A DNA stretch of 64,000 nt from Fodinibius sp052060035 (GCF_052060035.1 NZ_JBPOEA010000014.1:14818-78817), one strand, 5' to 3'; counted from the first letter of the stretch, positions 8,523 through 18,063 are shown. Notes: generated from the letters alone by a model not told the origin. Translations and numbers: made by a program.

Positions 8523-9665
8523 CTAAAACATATACCCTATCCCAATGTAAATTCGGCTCACATCTTCAGAAAAACCAATCTCTCCGCGCAGGATAAAATC
8601 GGGATTAAAAATTGACATTGCTCCGCCGAATCCGACGGTTTGATGATATCCTTCAAACAAATCACTTACGTCGTCTGTTTCGGTAAAAACTCTTCCCGTA
8701 TCGGTAAAAAATTGTCCGCCAAATTTAAGATTATAAAGCTCTGGGAATTTGAGCAGCCACGTGCGTAATTCCAACGTATAGGCCAATGAGGTATTTCCTT
8801 TGAAACGATTAAGTGGATAACCACGGAGCGTTTTTTTATCCCCGAGCGTAGATAATTCCCAGTAGGGAGTATCGCCCGCGGCATGATGTGCTTCCAAGCG
8901 ATTTGCGACGGTTAACCAATCAAACAGATAAAAATATTGGCGCAACTCCAGTCGTGCCGTAGCCAATCCATAGCTTCCAATCCATTTTGGGGCTGCCCGG
9001 AGTTCGAGCTCAGCCCTGTTTCCACGGTGGGGATCAAATTCACTATCGCGATTCTCCCAAATAAGTCCCGTATTCAAATTATTAACCCAACCACCTTCGC
9101 TCCCATTAGGCGGTTGCAAAGCAAACGATGATTGTTCTTTGATTATATATGGAATATGATATTCAGTAGCCGCTCCGAACTGCAGATCAAGCTGCTTGCG
9201 TCCTCGTTCATAAATTGGTTTTCTAATCCGATAGTCCAGACTAAACCCAACAGACCTAAAGAAATAATATTCATCCTCCCATTGGTCATCGGTAAATGTT
9301 GTTTCATTTCCAATCCCAAAAAACTGATCCTGCGTATAACGATAAAAATATATATCTGCTATTGAGCGAATTTCGCGACCAAAAGTTTGGGTCTGCTCAT
9401 ATCTTGCTTCCACCTCTACAAAACCTTTGGTGCTGGCAATAGCCGAAGTCTCCAATAAATTATTAAAGGGTTTGTGGTTGCCACGGTAATCGTATCGGCT
9501 AAAAATTACCCCACCAATAAATCCTTCATTGGAGCTATATCCCGCTGCCGGAACTATGGCCGTTGATACTGAATCAGGCTCTCCTTGCGGTCCCATCACT
9601 TGAGCATTAACCGAAGTGCCTGTCAAGAATATTATGAGGAATAATAGTAATGCGTGACGAATCAA
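8523..9665 (-). CDS. Omp85/D15-type outer-membrane barrel protein without POTRA domains
   Basis: 380 residues. A signal peptide (MIRHALLLFLIIFLTGTSVNA) precedes a barrel rich in aromatic beta strands. The bacterial surface antigen C-terminal region is recognisable: LRGYPLNRFKGNTSLAYTLELRTWL, GGQFFTDTGRVF, and a terminal IYIGIGYMF strand ending in Phe. The length leaves no room for BamA-type POTRA repeats, so it is a short patatin-associated/ShlB-like barrel and not the assembly core BamA. Thirteen bases downstream of the AhpD-like gene on the same strand, so probably the same transcript. Role unknown. Confidence 0.75.
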   Translation of the reverse strand: MIRHALLLFLIIFLTGTSVNAQVMGPQGEPDSVSTAIVPAAGYSSNEGFIGGVIFSRYDYRGNHKPFNNLLETSAIASTKGFVEVEARYEQTQTFGREIRSIADIYFYRYTQDQFFGIGNETTFTDDQWEDEYYFFRSVGFSLDYRIRKPIYERGRKQLDLQFGAATEYHIPYIIKEQSSFALQPPNGSEGGWVNNLNTGLIWENRDSEFDPHRGNRAELELRAAPKWIGSYGLATARLELRQYFYLFDWLTVANRLEAHHAAGDTPYWELSTLGDKKTLRGYPLNRFKGNTSLAYTLELRTWLLKFPELYNLKFGGQFFTDTGRVFTETDDVSDLFEGYHQTVGFGGAMSIFNPDFILRGEIGFSEDVSRIYIGIGYMF

Positions 9666-9677
9666 AATGGTAATATT

Positions 9678-10049
9678 TTAAGAATCGAGATGACCTTCTT
9701 TTTCCAATATTTCGAGCGTATCCACCGCATGACGCAAGTGTGGTATTACGATACTTCCTCCAACAACCAGCGCCACATTTAACGCATCAACAATTTCATC
9801 TTTGGCAAATCCGCTTTTAGCGCACTGCTCCAAATGATAATCGATGCAATCATTGCACCGCAGTACTGCCGAAGCCACCAATCCGAGCAACTCCTTGGTC
9901 TGCGCAGGTAATGCCCCATCTTTATAGGTATTATTATCGAGGTTAAAAAAACGCTTGATCCCCAGATGATCCAGATCAAACACTTTTTCGTTTGCTTGCT
10001 CGCGCTCTTTACGAAATTGTTCCAGTCGGTTGCTTTCTATTTTGCTCAT
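9678..10049 (-). CDS. Carboxymuconolactone decarboxylase/AhpD family protein
   Basis: 123 residues, all helical. It carries the AhpD-type motif CNDCIDYH (Cys-x-x-Cys-x3-His, around residues 60-67), the redox disulfide and general base of peroxidase-reducing and decarboxylating members. It also shows the AL(V/N)VALVVGGSIVIPHL segment typical of the fold. Probably a small thiol-disulfide oxidoreductase; the partner peroxidase is not in the window. Followed after 12 bp by the D15-type barrel gene on the same strand. Confidence 0.8.
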   Translation of the reverse strand: MSKIESNRLEQFRKEREQANEKVFDLDHLGIKRFFNLDNNTYKDGALPAQTKELLGLVASAVLRCNDCIDYHLEQCAKSGFAKDEIVDALNVALVVGGSIVIPHLRHAVDTLEILEKEGHLDS

Positions 10050-10151
10050 CCTTTTACTACATTCTGTTTGAAAAAGACCTGTTAAGATACGACATATTTT
10101 CAGGAAGTTTAATCATAATTCTAAACCAGCTGGTTAGGATTCCATTTTAGT

Positions 10152-11651
10152 TTGAACAGTAAAAAAACACATCCCAAACATAAACTGGTAGTTCTCGGTG
10201 ATAGCGTTAGCCAGGGATTTCAAAACGGCGGTATATACCGCACCGACCTTAATTTCCCCAATTTTTTACGTCAATGCTGGGAACCGGAACCTGAATTCGA
10301 ACAGCCCTTGTTTACTGCGCAGGCAGGCATTCCGCTGAACCTTGAAGTTCTGGCTCGCGGACTTTCGGATGAGTTCGGCGAATCCATTGAGTGGAATGAA
10401 TACCTACCCGCTATTAGCCACCTTTATTCAACTTTGAGGCGTGTAAAACGCTATTGGGAGGGAAAAATAAAACCCCTGAAGCAGAAGCGCGAAATACCCT
10501 ATCACAATCAATCGATATGGGGATTTGCCATGAACGATGCATGGATGATTACCGAACAAAACAGCCGGGAACATATTGAAACCCAGCCTGAAACCTTTTC
10601 TATGTTTGACATGCTGCCTGATCACGCTATGTATGTTACCGCCCGGCTGGTTCTCAACCCTTCCTTTAACAAGCGGTTTGGTCAATACACACAGATCGAC
10701 AATGTCAACTTTCTGCAACAACACGGCGGGATCGAAAATCTCATTGTCACCATGGGCCATAACAATGTGATTGGAGCCGTTTCAGATCTCAAGTATGTGC
10801 TTTCTGAGGAGGAAGATTTGGGTAAATTTCCGACCGAAAGAGATTACACGGTCTATCGTCCCGAGCATTTTGAACAGGAGTTTCGCAAGCTGGCTGAAAA
10901 GGTCAGTAAAATAGGAGCTGAACGTATCATCACTCAAACCATCCCCTACGTAACCATCCCACCCGTTTCGCGCGGGGTTAATGCAGATAAATCCCGTAAA
11001 GGACATACCGGTTACTTCGATTACTACACACGTTTCTGGGTTTGGGATGCCGATTTTAATCCCGATACACATCCACATCTTACTAAAGAACAGGCTATTT
11101 CACTCGATCAAAATGTTGACGAGTACAATACTATCATACGCGAGATAGCGGATGAATACGGTTGGATTACAGTGCCATTAAATCGATATGTGAGCGGCAT
11201 TGCTCGCCGTCGACTTGGGGGTAAAATGCGACTGCCCTACCCCAAAGAATTCTGCAAGGCCATGAACCGCAATCCCAATACCAAACATCTTGTGGAAGAC
11301 CATGAAAACCCCAAACTTAGTACCGATTATTTGCGGATCGACCGTGATTCAGGTAAAGTCTATAAGGGAGGTATATTCAGCTTAGATGGCATCCATCCCA
11401 CAACCATTGGATATGGGCTCATCGCACATTTGTATAAACAAACTATGGAACAGCACGGCATTTCTTTTGATAAACCGCTGGATTGGGATCACATTATCAA
11501 AAGTGATTCGCTGGTCACCAATCCGCCCTTTATTCTTGTAGAACTCAGGAAGTTTTTACGCTTTCTCTCACTTGGACGACAGAAAAAACTATCAACCGTC
11601 AGTAGCGGGGTCCTGAACCAGCTCATGGATCTGTTTTCAGACCGGGATTGA
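10152..11651 (+). CDS. SGNH/GDSL-like hydrolase family protein
   Basis: 499 residues starting at a TTG (10152), the first good start before the conserved block; no in-frame ATG precedes it. Block I is LVVLGDSVSQGF (nucleophile Ser in GDS, near residue 18). A block III-like MGHNNVIGA near residue 200 has His-Asn where GxND is usual. Block V is LDGIHPTTIGYGLIAH with the catalytic Asp-x-x-His near residue 417. The protein is about twice the size of a simple SGNH esterase and has no signal peptide, so it is probably cytoplasmic. Substrate unknown. It stands alone, just upstream of the iron-uptake operon. Confidence 0.7.
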   Translation: MNSKKTHPKHKLVVLGDSVSQGFQNGGIYRTDLNFPNFLRQCWEPEPEFEQPLFTAQAGIPLNLEVLARGLSDEFGESIEWNEYLPAISHLYSTLRRVKRYWEGKIKPLKQKREIPYHNQSIWGFAMNDAWMITEQNSREHIETQPETFSMFDMLPDHAMYVTARLVLNPSFNKRFGQYTQIDNVNFLQQHGGIENLIVTMGHNNVIGAVSDLKYVLSEEEDLGKFPTERDYTVYRPEHFEQEFRKLAEKVSKIGAERIITQTIPYVTIPPVSRGVNADKSRKGHTGYFDYYTRFWVWDADFNPDTHPHLTKEQAISLDQNVDEYNTIIREIADEYGWITVPLNRYVSGIARRRLGGKMRLPYPKEFCKAMNRNPNTKHLVEDHENPKLSTDYLRIDRDSGKVYKGGIFSLDGIHPTTIGYGLIAHLYKQTMEQHGISFDKPLDWDHIIKSDSLVTNPPFILVELRKFLRFLSLGRQKKLSTVSSGVLNQLMDLFSDRD

Positions 11652-11720
11652 TTAAGACCATTTCCGCTAATTAGATCTACATCAACCTTCCTGTGGGCAA
11701 CCCAAAAAGACTATTCTTTT

Positions 11721-11739
11721 ATTTAGAATTAGTCTATAT
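11721..11739 (+). promoter_or_regulatory. Candidate metalloregulator box, copy 1
   Basis: ATTTAGAATTAGTCTATAT matches the 19 bp core of the perfect palindrome at 19215-19241 at 15 of 19 positions, including TTAGAATTA and TCTA. It lies 54 bp upstream of the DUF4856 start. Regulator identity (DtxR/IdeR-, MntR- or Fur-type) is inference. Confidence 0.5.
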
Positions 11740-11758
11740 AGTTTTTATCTTCGCCTCT

Positions 11759-11777
11759 AATTAGAATTAATATAAAT
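11759..11777 (+). promoter_or_regulatory. Candidate metalloregulator box, copy 2
   Basis: AATTAGAATTAATATAAAT matches the core at 19215-19241 (read on the minus strand) at 17 of 19 positions. It ends 15 bp before the ATG of the DUF4856 gene and 19 bp after copy 1, a tandem arrangement expected for tight repression of the iron operon. Confidence 0.5.
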
Positions 11778-11792
11778 AAAAATGAACTACTA

Positions 11793-12962
11793 ATGCATTC
11801 CTCAATTCATCTCCAACGATTAATAACAATACCTCTGTTGGCAGTTGCATTCTTGATTACTTCCTGTGATATCATCGACAGCAATGACAATTCTACTATT
11901 GATACTCCAGAAAACTATGAATTTACCCGCAATGGGGAATCAACCGTAGCCTATCCCGGACAAAATGACCGTCTGGATATGGTTGAAGAGATGAAAGCTT
12001 ATATCGCTACCGCAAATGATGGAGACATCCTTTCTGAACAAGCACTCAATGATATGTTTGCAAACACAAACGGTGACGGAGGTGGGAACTTTCCTTTTAC
12101 CTCGGATCGTGATCTGAAAAGCAAAACGTTTGCCCCTGATCTCGATAACAATTTGTTCGAAGGTATTTTCTCGGATGCTGCTTCAGCAAGTGAAAATGGG
12201 AATGCAGGTGTTCGTGCCCAAGATGGGGTTGCAGGCCTCCTTGAGCGTGAAGACAGTGGCAATGATATTTTAGTTGATGCCAAAGGTCGGGAATTCACTC
12301 AGCTCGTCGAGAAAGGTTTGATGGGGGCTGTTTTCTACAACCAGATTTTCAATGTCTATCTTACGAATGAACGTATTGGTCCCGATGTAGAGAATGATGA
12401 AACCGAGGAGGGAGCCAACTACACTGCCAAGGAACACCATTTTGATGAGGCGTTCGGGTACTTCAATGCACCTGCTGATTTTAAATCTGACTGGCTGGAT
12501 TCACGAACCGACGAGCTTCGCTTCTGGAGTAAGTACTCAAATAGTTCTGATACGCAACTCGGTTTCAATGATACCATTATGTCAGCATTCATCAACGGAC
12601 GTACGGCCATTGTTAATGATGACCAGGAAGCCTTAAATGAAGAGGTAAACATCCTATACAACTCTTTGGAACTGCTCGCCGCGGCTACTGCTGTCCATTA
12701 CATTAACAGCACGCTTGGTCATCTCAACAATGGAAATACCGGTGAAGCTTTTCACGCTCTTTCAGAGGCGTGGGCGTTTGTAAATGCTTTGAAATATAGT
12801 CCAAAACGCAAAATATCTAATGATCAAATTGATCAAATCATCAATACCAATTTTGGAGAAAACAGCAACTTCTGGGAGGTAACGCCCACTGGTTTAAATA
12901 ACGCTAAGTCAACCCTTGTAGAAACGTACCCTGATCTTGCTCCCGTACAAGATCAACTGTAA
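11793..12962 (+). CDS. DUF4856 family lipoprotein (iron-uptake associated)
   Basis: 389 residues with a lipoprotein signal ending in the lipobox LITSC (Cys near residue 25), so probably anchored in the periplasm or outer membrane. The mature part begins YEFTRNGESTVAYPGQNDRL, the start of the DUF4856 domain, and includes HHFDEAFGYFNAP and LSEAWAFVNALKYSP. The family has no assigned biochemistry but regularly occurs beside imelysin-like proteins in Bacteroidota. First gene of a four-gene plus-strand unit (DUF4856, imelysin, HTTM, TonB receptor). Two copies of a palindromic box lie directly upstream, which fits iron-controlled expression. Confidence 0.8.
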   Translation: MHSSIHLQRLITIPLLAVAFLITSCDIIDSNDNSTIDTPENYEFTRNGESTVAYPGQNDRLDMVEEMKAYIATANDGDILSEQALNDMFANTNGDGGGNFPFTSDRDLKSKTFAPDLDNNLFEGIFSDAASASENGNAGVRAQDGVAGLLEREDSGNDILVDAKGREFTQLVEKGLMGAVFYNQIFNVYLTNERIGPDVENDETEEGANYTAKEHHFDEAFGYFNAPADFKSDWLDSRTDELRFWSKYSNSSDTQLGFNDTIMSAFINGRTAIVNDDQEALNEEVNILYNSLELLAAATAVHYINSTLGHLNNGNTGEAFHALSEAWAFVNALKYSPKRKISNDQIDQIINTNFGENSNFWEVTPTGLNNAKSTLVETYPDLAPVQDQL

Positions 12963-12977
12963 TAAGTTTGAACTCAC

Positions 12978-13010
12978 AGAGCCAAATCGATCGCCAGATT
13001 TGGCTCTTTC
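12978..13010 (+). terminator. Intercistronic hairpin between the DUF4856 and imelysin genes
   Basis: Perfect 11 bp stem (12978-12988 with 12997-13007) and 8-nt loop, followed only by TTC and then an AT-rich stretch. It may be a partial terminator or an mRNA-stabilising hairpin that lets the first lipoprotein be made in excess over the rest of the operon. Confidence 0.55.
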
Positions 13011-13025
13011 TAAATTTTACGACCT

Positions 13026-14126
13026 ATGTCACAACGCAAACTAACCCACATCCCTTTATTGTTACTCTTATTCCTAACGGCCTGCAGCAGTAGTACTAAT
13101 CCTGATGAAACTACTGACTTTGATCGTGCTGCCATGCTCGAAAATTACGGCAACAACATCATATTGCCAGCATTTGAGGATATGCAAACAGCAACTGAGG
13201 AACTCCAGTCAGCTGCACAAAGTTTTGAAGCAGCCCCTACACTTAATCAGCTGGAGGCCTTGCAAGCTTCACTGAAAGAGACCCGACTTGCTTGGCAAGA
13301 TGTAAGCCCCTTTCAATTTGGCCCATCTGAATCAATTTTACTGCGCGCCTCACTAAACACCTATCCGGTTGATACAGATAAAATTCAACAAAATGTATCC
13401 AGCGGCGATTATACATTTGGCACTATCAATAATCGCGATGCGGCCGGGTTACCTGCTTTGGGATATTTGCTTCATGGAACGGGCGATACTAACGAAGAAA
13501 TCCTGACAATGTACACCACTGATGATAATGCGAATAACAGAATGAACTATCTGCTCGACAACATTACTTTTATCAAAGAACAAGTCGATACTGCCACAGA
13601 AGACTGGCAAACATCAGGCGGCAACTACATCGGCATGTTTTTAAGCGAAGACAACGCGGGCACCGACGTAGGAAGCTCATTAGGAATGCTTATCAATAGC
13701 TATGTAATGCATTACGAACGAATTCTGCGCGATGGCAAAATTGGTATCCCGGCCGGAGTTCGTAGTGCCGGTACCCCTCGTCCTGTAGCTGTTGAAGCCT
13801 ATTATGGTGGTTACTCTTCCGAACTGGCTCGTGCCAATCTTAAACAAATCGAACGTATTTTCACAGGTGCGGGGGGCCGCGGGCTTGATGACAACCTTGA
13901 AGCCCTTAACGCCGGTGATCTTGCTAATGAGATCCAAACCCAAATGGATGAAGCGCAAACAGCTTTTAAAGCCTTAAATGATCCGTTATCTCAACAGGTG
14001 CAAAATAATAATGAGCCTGTACTTACAGCCTTCGAAGAAATCCAACAGGTCGTAACCCTCGTCAAAGCTGATATGACCTCCATTCTTGGTATTACCATCA
14101 CCTATCAAGACAACGATGGAGATTAA
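13026..14126 (+). CDS. Imelysin-like (M75/ICMP family) lipoprotein
   Basis: 366 residues with lipobox LTAC (Cys near residue 20). The all-helical body resembles imelysin/IrpA iron-regulated proteins: TRLAWQDVSPFQFGPSES, NTYPVDTDKI, GLPALGYLLHG, then a second four-helix half with VRSAGTPRPVAVEAYYGGYSSELARANL. Imelysins are periplasmic or surface proteins needed for iron or heme uptake. The GxHxxE motif of the family is replaced here by GLPALGYLL, as in the divergent IrpA-like branch, so metal binding through that site is doubtful. Second gene of the iron operon; 6 bp before the HTTM gene. Confidence 0.8.
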   Translation: MSQRKLTHIPLLLLLFLTACSSSTNPDETTDFDRAAMLENYGNNIILPAFEDMQTATEELQSAAQSFEAAPTLNQLEALQASLKETRLAWQDVSPFQFGPSESILLRASLNTYPVDTDKIQQNVSSGDYTFGTINNRDAAGLPALGYLLHGTGDTNEEILTMYTTDDNANNRMNYLLDNITFIKEQVDTATEDWQTSGGNYIGMFLSEDNAGTDVGSSLGMLINSYVMHYERILRDGKIGIPAGVRSAGTPRPVAVEAYYGGYSSELARANLKQIERIFTGAGGRGLDDNLEALNAGDLANEIQTQMDEAQTAFKALNDPLSQQVQNNNEPVLTAFEEIQQVVTLVKADMTSILGITITYQDNDGD

Positions 14127-14132
14127 TACCCC

Positions 14133-15536
14133 ATGATTCCCGAGGCCGTAAAAAAACACCTTTCATCCCAGGTATCCATTGCCCCACTGGCGGTATTCCG
14201 GTTTCTTTTCGGATTTATCATGCTTATCAGTATGATCCGGTTTGCTGCCAACGGTTGGATCTATAAACTGTATATAAAGCCGGATTATTATTTTACTTTT
14301 TACGGTTTCGACTGGGTCGTACCGCTGGGAGATCCCGGCATGTACTTGCTTTTCCTGGGGATGGGATTAGCTGCCCTTTCTATTATGCTGGGCTATTATT
14401 ATCGCCTGGGAATCATCTTCTTTTTTTTGGCCTTTACCTACGTCGAACTCATCGATAAAACCAATTATCTTAACCACTATTATTTTGTCAGTATAATCAG
14501 CTTCCTGCTGATGTTTGTGCCGGCAAATCGTAGCTTTTCAATCGATGTTTTAAGAAAACCATCACTGCACGTAGATAAAGTTCCCGCATGGACGATCAAC
14601 ATTTTTAAACTCCAATTGGGACTCGTTTACTTTTTTGCGGGTGCTGCAAAACTTAATCCCGACTGGCTCTTCAACGCCATGCCCATGCGGATTTGGCTGC
14701 CCGCCAATGCTGACCTCCCAATATTGGGCTGGCTATTGGAGTATACCTCTACTGCCTATTTGTTTAGCTGGGCCGGAGCACTCTATGATCTCACTATTGC
14801 TTTTTTCCTGCTTTGGAAACCCACCAGAGTTTACGCCTACACCACTGTCGTGATTTTTCATCTTATGACTTACGCTCTGTTCCAGATCGGTATGTTTCCG
14901 TTTATCATGATATTGAGCACGCTCATCTTCTTCCCAGCTAATTTTCATCAAAAGGTTATAGATTCTATCTTAAAGCTTAAGCATCTTCTTCCCTTTCAAG
15001 GGGGGCAAAGGTCAGTATCAAAGCAAACAGAGTGGGATCTAAGTAAAAGAGGAAGTACAATTATTGGATCCATCTTAGTTCTTCATTTTATACTGCAGTT
15101 TTTGTTACCTCTGCGTTTCGCCCTCTATCCCGGAAATCTATTTTGGACCGAACAGGGCTATCGTTTTTCGTGGCGCGTTATGCTAATGGAAAAAGCGGGT
15201 CATGTGACTTTTACTGTTACTAATCCAGACAACAATCAACAGTGGCAGGTTCAAAATTACAAATACTTGACTCCAAACCAGGAGAAAATGATGTCTACCC
15301 AGCCGGATATGATTTTACAATTTGCACACTATCTTGAACAACAATATAAACAGCAAGGTATTGATGACGTCAAAATTACAGCCGAAAGCTATGTGACGCT
15401 CAACGGTCGACGTAGCCAACCTATGATCAATCCGAATGCAGATTTAACCGAAAAAGAACGGGGATTTAGTCATAAGGATTGGATCCTATCCTTTAACGAA
15501 CATCAACAAAATTGGTTCAGAAATCTATCACAATGA
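14133..15536 (+). CDS. HTTM domain integral membrane protein
   Basis: 467 residues. About eight to ten hydrophobic helices in the first ~330 residues match the HTTM (horizontally transferred transmembrane) domain related to vitamin-K-dependent gamma-carboxylase: the VFRFLFGFIMLISMIRF start, IDKTNYLNHYYFVSIISFLLMFVPANR, and LQLGLVYFFAGAAKLNPDWLF. A ~130-residue soluble tail follows. No activity is established for bacterial members. Its place between imelysin and the TonB receptor, with an ATGA overlap to the receptor, argues for a role in the same iron-uptake system, possibly assembly or modification of a partner. Confidence 0.8.
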   Translation: MIPEAVKKHLSSQVSIAPLAVFRFLFGFIMLISMIRFAANGWIYKLYIKPDYYFTFYGFDWVVPLGDPGMYLLFLGMGLAALSIMLGYYYRLGIIFFFLAFTYVELIDKTNYLNHYYFVSIISFLLMFVPANRSFSIDVLRKPSLHVDKVPAWTINIFKLQLGLVYFFAGAAKLNPDWLFNAMPMRIWLPANADLPILGWLLEYTSTAYLFSWAGALYDLTIAFFLLWKPTRVYAYTTVVIFHLMTYALFQIGMFPFIMILSTLIFFPANFHQKVIDSILKLKHLLPFQGGQRSVSKQTEWDLSKRGSTIIGSILVLHFILQFLLPLRFALYPGNLFWTEQGYRFSWRVMLMEKAGHVTFTVTNPDNNQQWQVQNYKYLTPNQEKMMSTQPDMILQFAHYLEQQYKQQGIDDVKITAESYVTLNGRRSQPMINPNADLTEKERGFSHKDWILSFNEHQQNWFRNLSQ

Positions 15537-18007
15537 AGGTTCGCTTTTTTACAACACTATTGCTCTTCATATTAAGCTGGACATATACAAGCCAAGCTCA
15601 AAACTTTAACATCTCAGGAACGGTTACCGATCAAAGTGAGGCTCCTCTCTCAGGCGTAACCATTTACCTATCCGAAAGCCAAAACAGTTCGGCAGCCAAG
15701 CCTCTTGAATACCAGGCTCGAACAACTTCAGGTCCCAATGGTAATTATCTTATTCCGGATATAGACCCGGGTGATTACCAGCTTATTGCCTACCTACCCG
15801 GCAAGCGAACAAAGACAAAAGAAATATCAGTCACCAATAGCGATATCCAACAAGATATACAGCTCTTGGGCTTCGAAAGTACGATGAGTGAAGTGGTCGT
15901 GGGTGGACAAAAGGTATCGACTAATGGCATAACGCGCTTGCAGTCGGTTGAAGGAGTAACTATCAACGAGAGCAAGAAGAACGAGGTTCTTGTACTTGAT
16001 GATATGGTGGTCAATAAAGCCACCAATAATACACGCCAAGTATATGCCAAGGTTCCCGGTCTCAACATTTGGCAAAGCGGAGATGCCGGTATCCAAACGA
16101 GCGTAGGCGGACGTGGCCTCAGCCCCAAACGGAATTCTAATTTTAATACCCGTCAAAACGGTTATGATATTGCAGCGGATGCGTTAGGCTATCCCGAAAG
16201 TTATTATACACCTCCAGTACAAGCGCTGAAGCGTATAGAAATTATTCGCGGAGCGGCTTCCCTTCAATACGGAACACAATTTGGCGGTATGCTGAATTTT
16301 GAGTTCAAAGACGCCCCCGAAAACGATCCTTTCCAATTAAATACCAACCAGTCCTACGGTTCATTCGGACTTTTTAATTCTTTCAACAGCATTGGAGGTA
16401 CCCAAGATAATATTAGCTATTATGGGTTTTACCAATACAAAACAAGCAACGGCTGGCGTCCCAACTCTCAACTCGATCAACACACCGCTTACACTTCTTT
16501 TGATATTGACCTGAGTCCTGACCTTACCATTACGCCCGAATACACACACATGAATTACCTGGCCCAGCAACCGGGCGGATTAACGGATGCGCAATTCCAA
16601 GATGATCCCAGCCAATCAAACCGTGAACGTAACTGGTTTAAAGTGAACTGGAACTTATTTGCGCTTAAAGGGACCTATAATTTCAACAGTAAAACAAGAC
16701 TTAATACCCGGATTTTTGGATTATTAGCCGGACGTGATGCGCTTGGCAACCTTCAACGTATCGACCGCTTGGATGCCGGCGGTGAACGAGATCTGCTAAA
16801 AGACGACTTTCAAAACTGGGGCAACGAAACTCGGCTCATTCATCGTTATAACTTCCTTGATGGCATCTCCGTTTTTCTTGCAGGTATTCGTTTTTATAAC
16901 GGTTACACCCATCGCCGGCAAGGGAATGGCCCCGATGGTAACGATCCTACCTTTGATTACCTTTCCCCTGAAAACCTAATGGGTTCTGACTTTGACCTGC
17001 CCAGCCAAAACCGATCCTTTTTTGTAGAAAATATTTTTAACATTACTCCAAACTTTAGTATTACTCCCGGCTTTCGCTTCGAATACATTAAAACCGAAGC
17101 CGAAGGCTACTATCGTAATATTATTCGTGATTTAGCCGGCAATATCTTGGTAGACGAACGCATTACTGAAGATCGCAGTCGTGAAAGATCATTGGTGCTT
17201 TTTGGGATAGGATCAAGCTATCGTCCAAATAGATCGGTCGAAATTTATGGGAACTTCTCCCAGAACTACCGCGCCATGAACTTTAATGATATCCGAGTGG
17301 ATGTTGGCAATCTTGAGGTGGATCCCAATATACAAGATGAAAGAGGCTTTAATGCCGACTTGGGAATTCGTGGTCAGATTGATGACATCTTCCAATATGA
17401 TATTACCGGGTTTCATCTTTCTTATGAAGACCGCATTGGAACGGTCTTGCGCACCGAACCCAATCCCAAATTCAACAATCTTATCGATCGAACATTTCGA
17501 TATCGCACCAATATAGCTGATGCAAAAATCTATGGACTGGAATCATTTGCAGAAGTGGATTTGTTTAAGCTTTTCGATGTTGGTAGCGATGCTCAACTCT
17601 CCCTCTTTACCAACCTTGCGCTCATCGATGCTACGTACAGCGATTCTGATGAGCCCGGCATCGAAGGTAATGAGGTTGAACTGGTTCCCCCGTTAAACTT
17701 TAAGACCGGCCTGACGTTCGCACAAAACGGTTTTGAAGCCTCCTACCAATTTAGTTATGTAGCTGAGCACTTTTCCGATGCCTCTAATGCCCGACGTACA
17801 CCAACCGCTATCGAAGGTATCATCCCATCCTATAAAGTGATGGATCTATCGGTCAAGTACAGCTACCGTAGATTTACTTTAGAAGGAGGCATCAATAACC
17901 TGATGAATGAACAATATTTCACTCGCCGCGCAACCGGTTATCCCGGGCCTGGTATTATTCCTGCTAAAATTCGAAACTTTTATATCTCGGTCGGTATACG
18001 AATTTAA
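15533..18007 (+). CDS. TonB-dependent outer-membrane receptor, probable iron-chelate transporter
   Basis: 824 residues from the ATG at 15533, chosen because it overlaps the HTTM stop as ATGA and gives a clean signal peptide (MKVRFFTTLLLFILSWTYTSQAQ); a TTG seven codons upstream is less likely. After the signal comes a carboxypeptidase-like regulatory domain (ISGTVTDQSEAPLSGVTIYL...YLIPDIDPGDYQLIAY). Then the plug (VYAKVPGLNIWQSGDAGIQTSVGGRGLSP, IEIIRGAASLQYGTQFGGMLNF) and a 22-stranded barrel ending RNFYISVGIRI. It resembles FecA-like receptors. TonB/ExbBD are not in the window. Last gene of the operon. Confidence 0.9.
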   Translation: MKVRFFTTLLLFILSWTYTSQAQNFNISGTVTDQSEAPLSGVTIYLSESQNSSAAKPLEYQARTTSGPNGNYLIPDIDPGDYQLIAYLPGKRTKTKEISVTNSDIQQDIQLLGFESTMSEVVVGGQKVSTNGITRLQSVEGVTINESKKNEVLVLDDMVVNKATNNTRQVYAKVPGLNIWQSGDAGIQTSVGGRGLSPKRNSNFNTRQNGYDIAADALGYPESYYTPPVQALKRIEIIRGAASLQYGTQFGGMLNFEFKDAPENDPFQLNTNQSYGSFGLFNSFNSIGGTQDNISYYGFYQYKTSNGWRPNSQLDQHTAYTSFDIDLSPDLTITPEYTHMNYLAQQPGGLTDAQFQDDPSQSNRERNWFKVNWNLFALKGTYNFNSKTRLNTRIFGLLAGRDALGNLQRIDRLDAGGERDLLKDDFQNWGNETRLIHRYNFLDGISVFLAGIRFYNGYTHRRQGNGPDGNDPTFDYLSPENLMGSDFDLPSQNRSFFVENIFNITPNFSITPGFRFEYIKTEAEGYYRNIIRDLAGNILVDERITEDRSRERSLVLFGIGSSYRPNRSVEIYGNFSQNYRAMNFNDIRVDVGNLEVDPNIQDERGFNADLGIRGQIDDIFQYDITGFHLSYEDRIGTVLRTEPNPKFNNLIDRTFRYRTNIADAKIYGLESFAEVDLFKLFDVGSDAQLSLFTNLALIDATYSDSDEPGIEGNEVELVPPLNFKTGLTFAQNGFEASYQFSYVAEHFSDASNARRTPTAIEGIIPSYKVMDLSVKYSYRRFTLEGGINNLMNEQYFTRRATGYPGPGIIPAKIRNFYISVGIRI

Positions 18008-18033
18008 CATACTGGTACTGAATCCTTTCCAAT

Positions 18034-18063
18034 AAAAAAAGCCCTACCGAAATCGGCAGGGCT
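18034..18063 (-). terminator. Terminator for the ferric-iron binding protein gene
   Basis: Near-perfect stem (AGCCCTACCGA with TCGGCAGGGCT, one A-C mismatch) at 18040-18063. On the minus strand the arm is followed by seven T. On the plus strand there is no T-run, so it serves the minus-strand gene first and only poorly the TonB receptor. Confidence 0.7.

Noticed and set aside
11668..11680. TAATTAGATCTA just after the SGNH gene
   Set aside because: Shares only a half-site with the iron box and is 110 bp from the operon start; too short to count as a further copy.
15512..15532. TTG start for the TonB receptor
   Set aside because: The ATG at 15533 overlaps the upstream stop as ATGA and begins a clean signal peptide.
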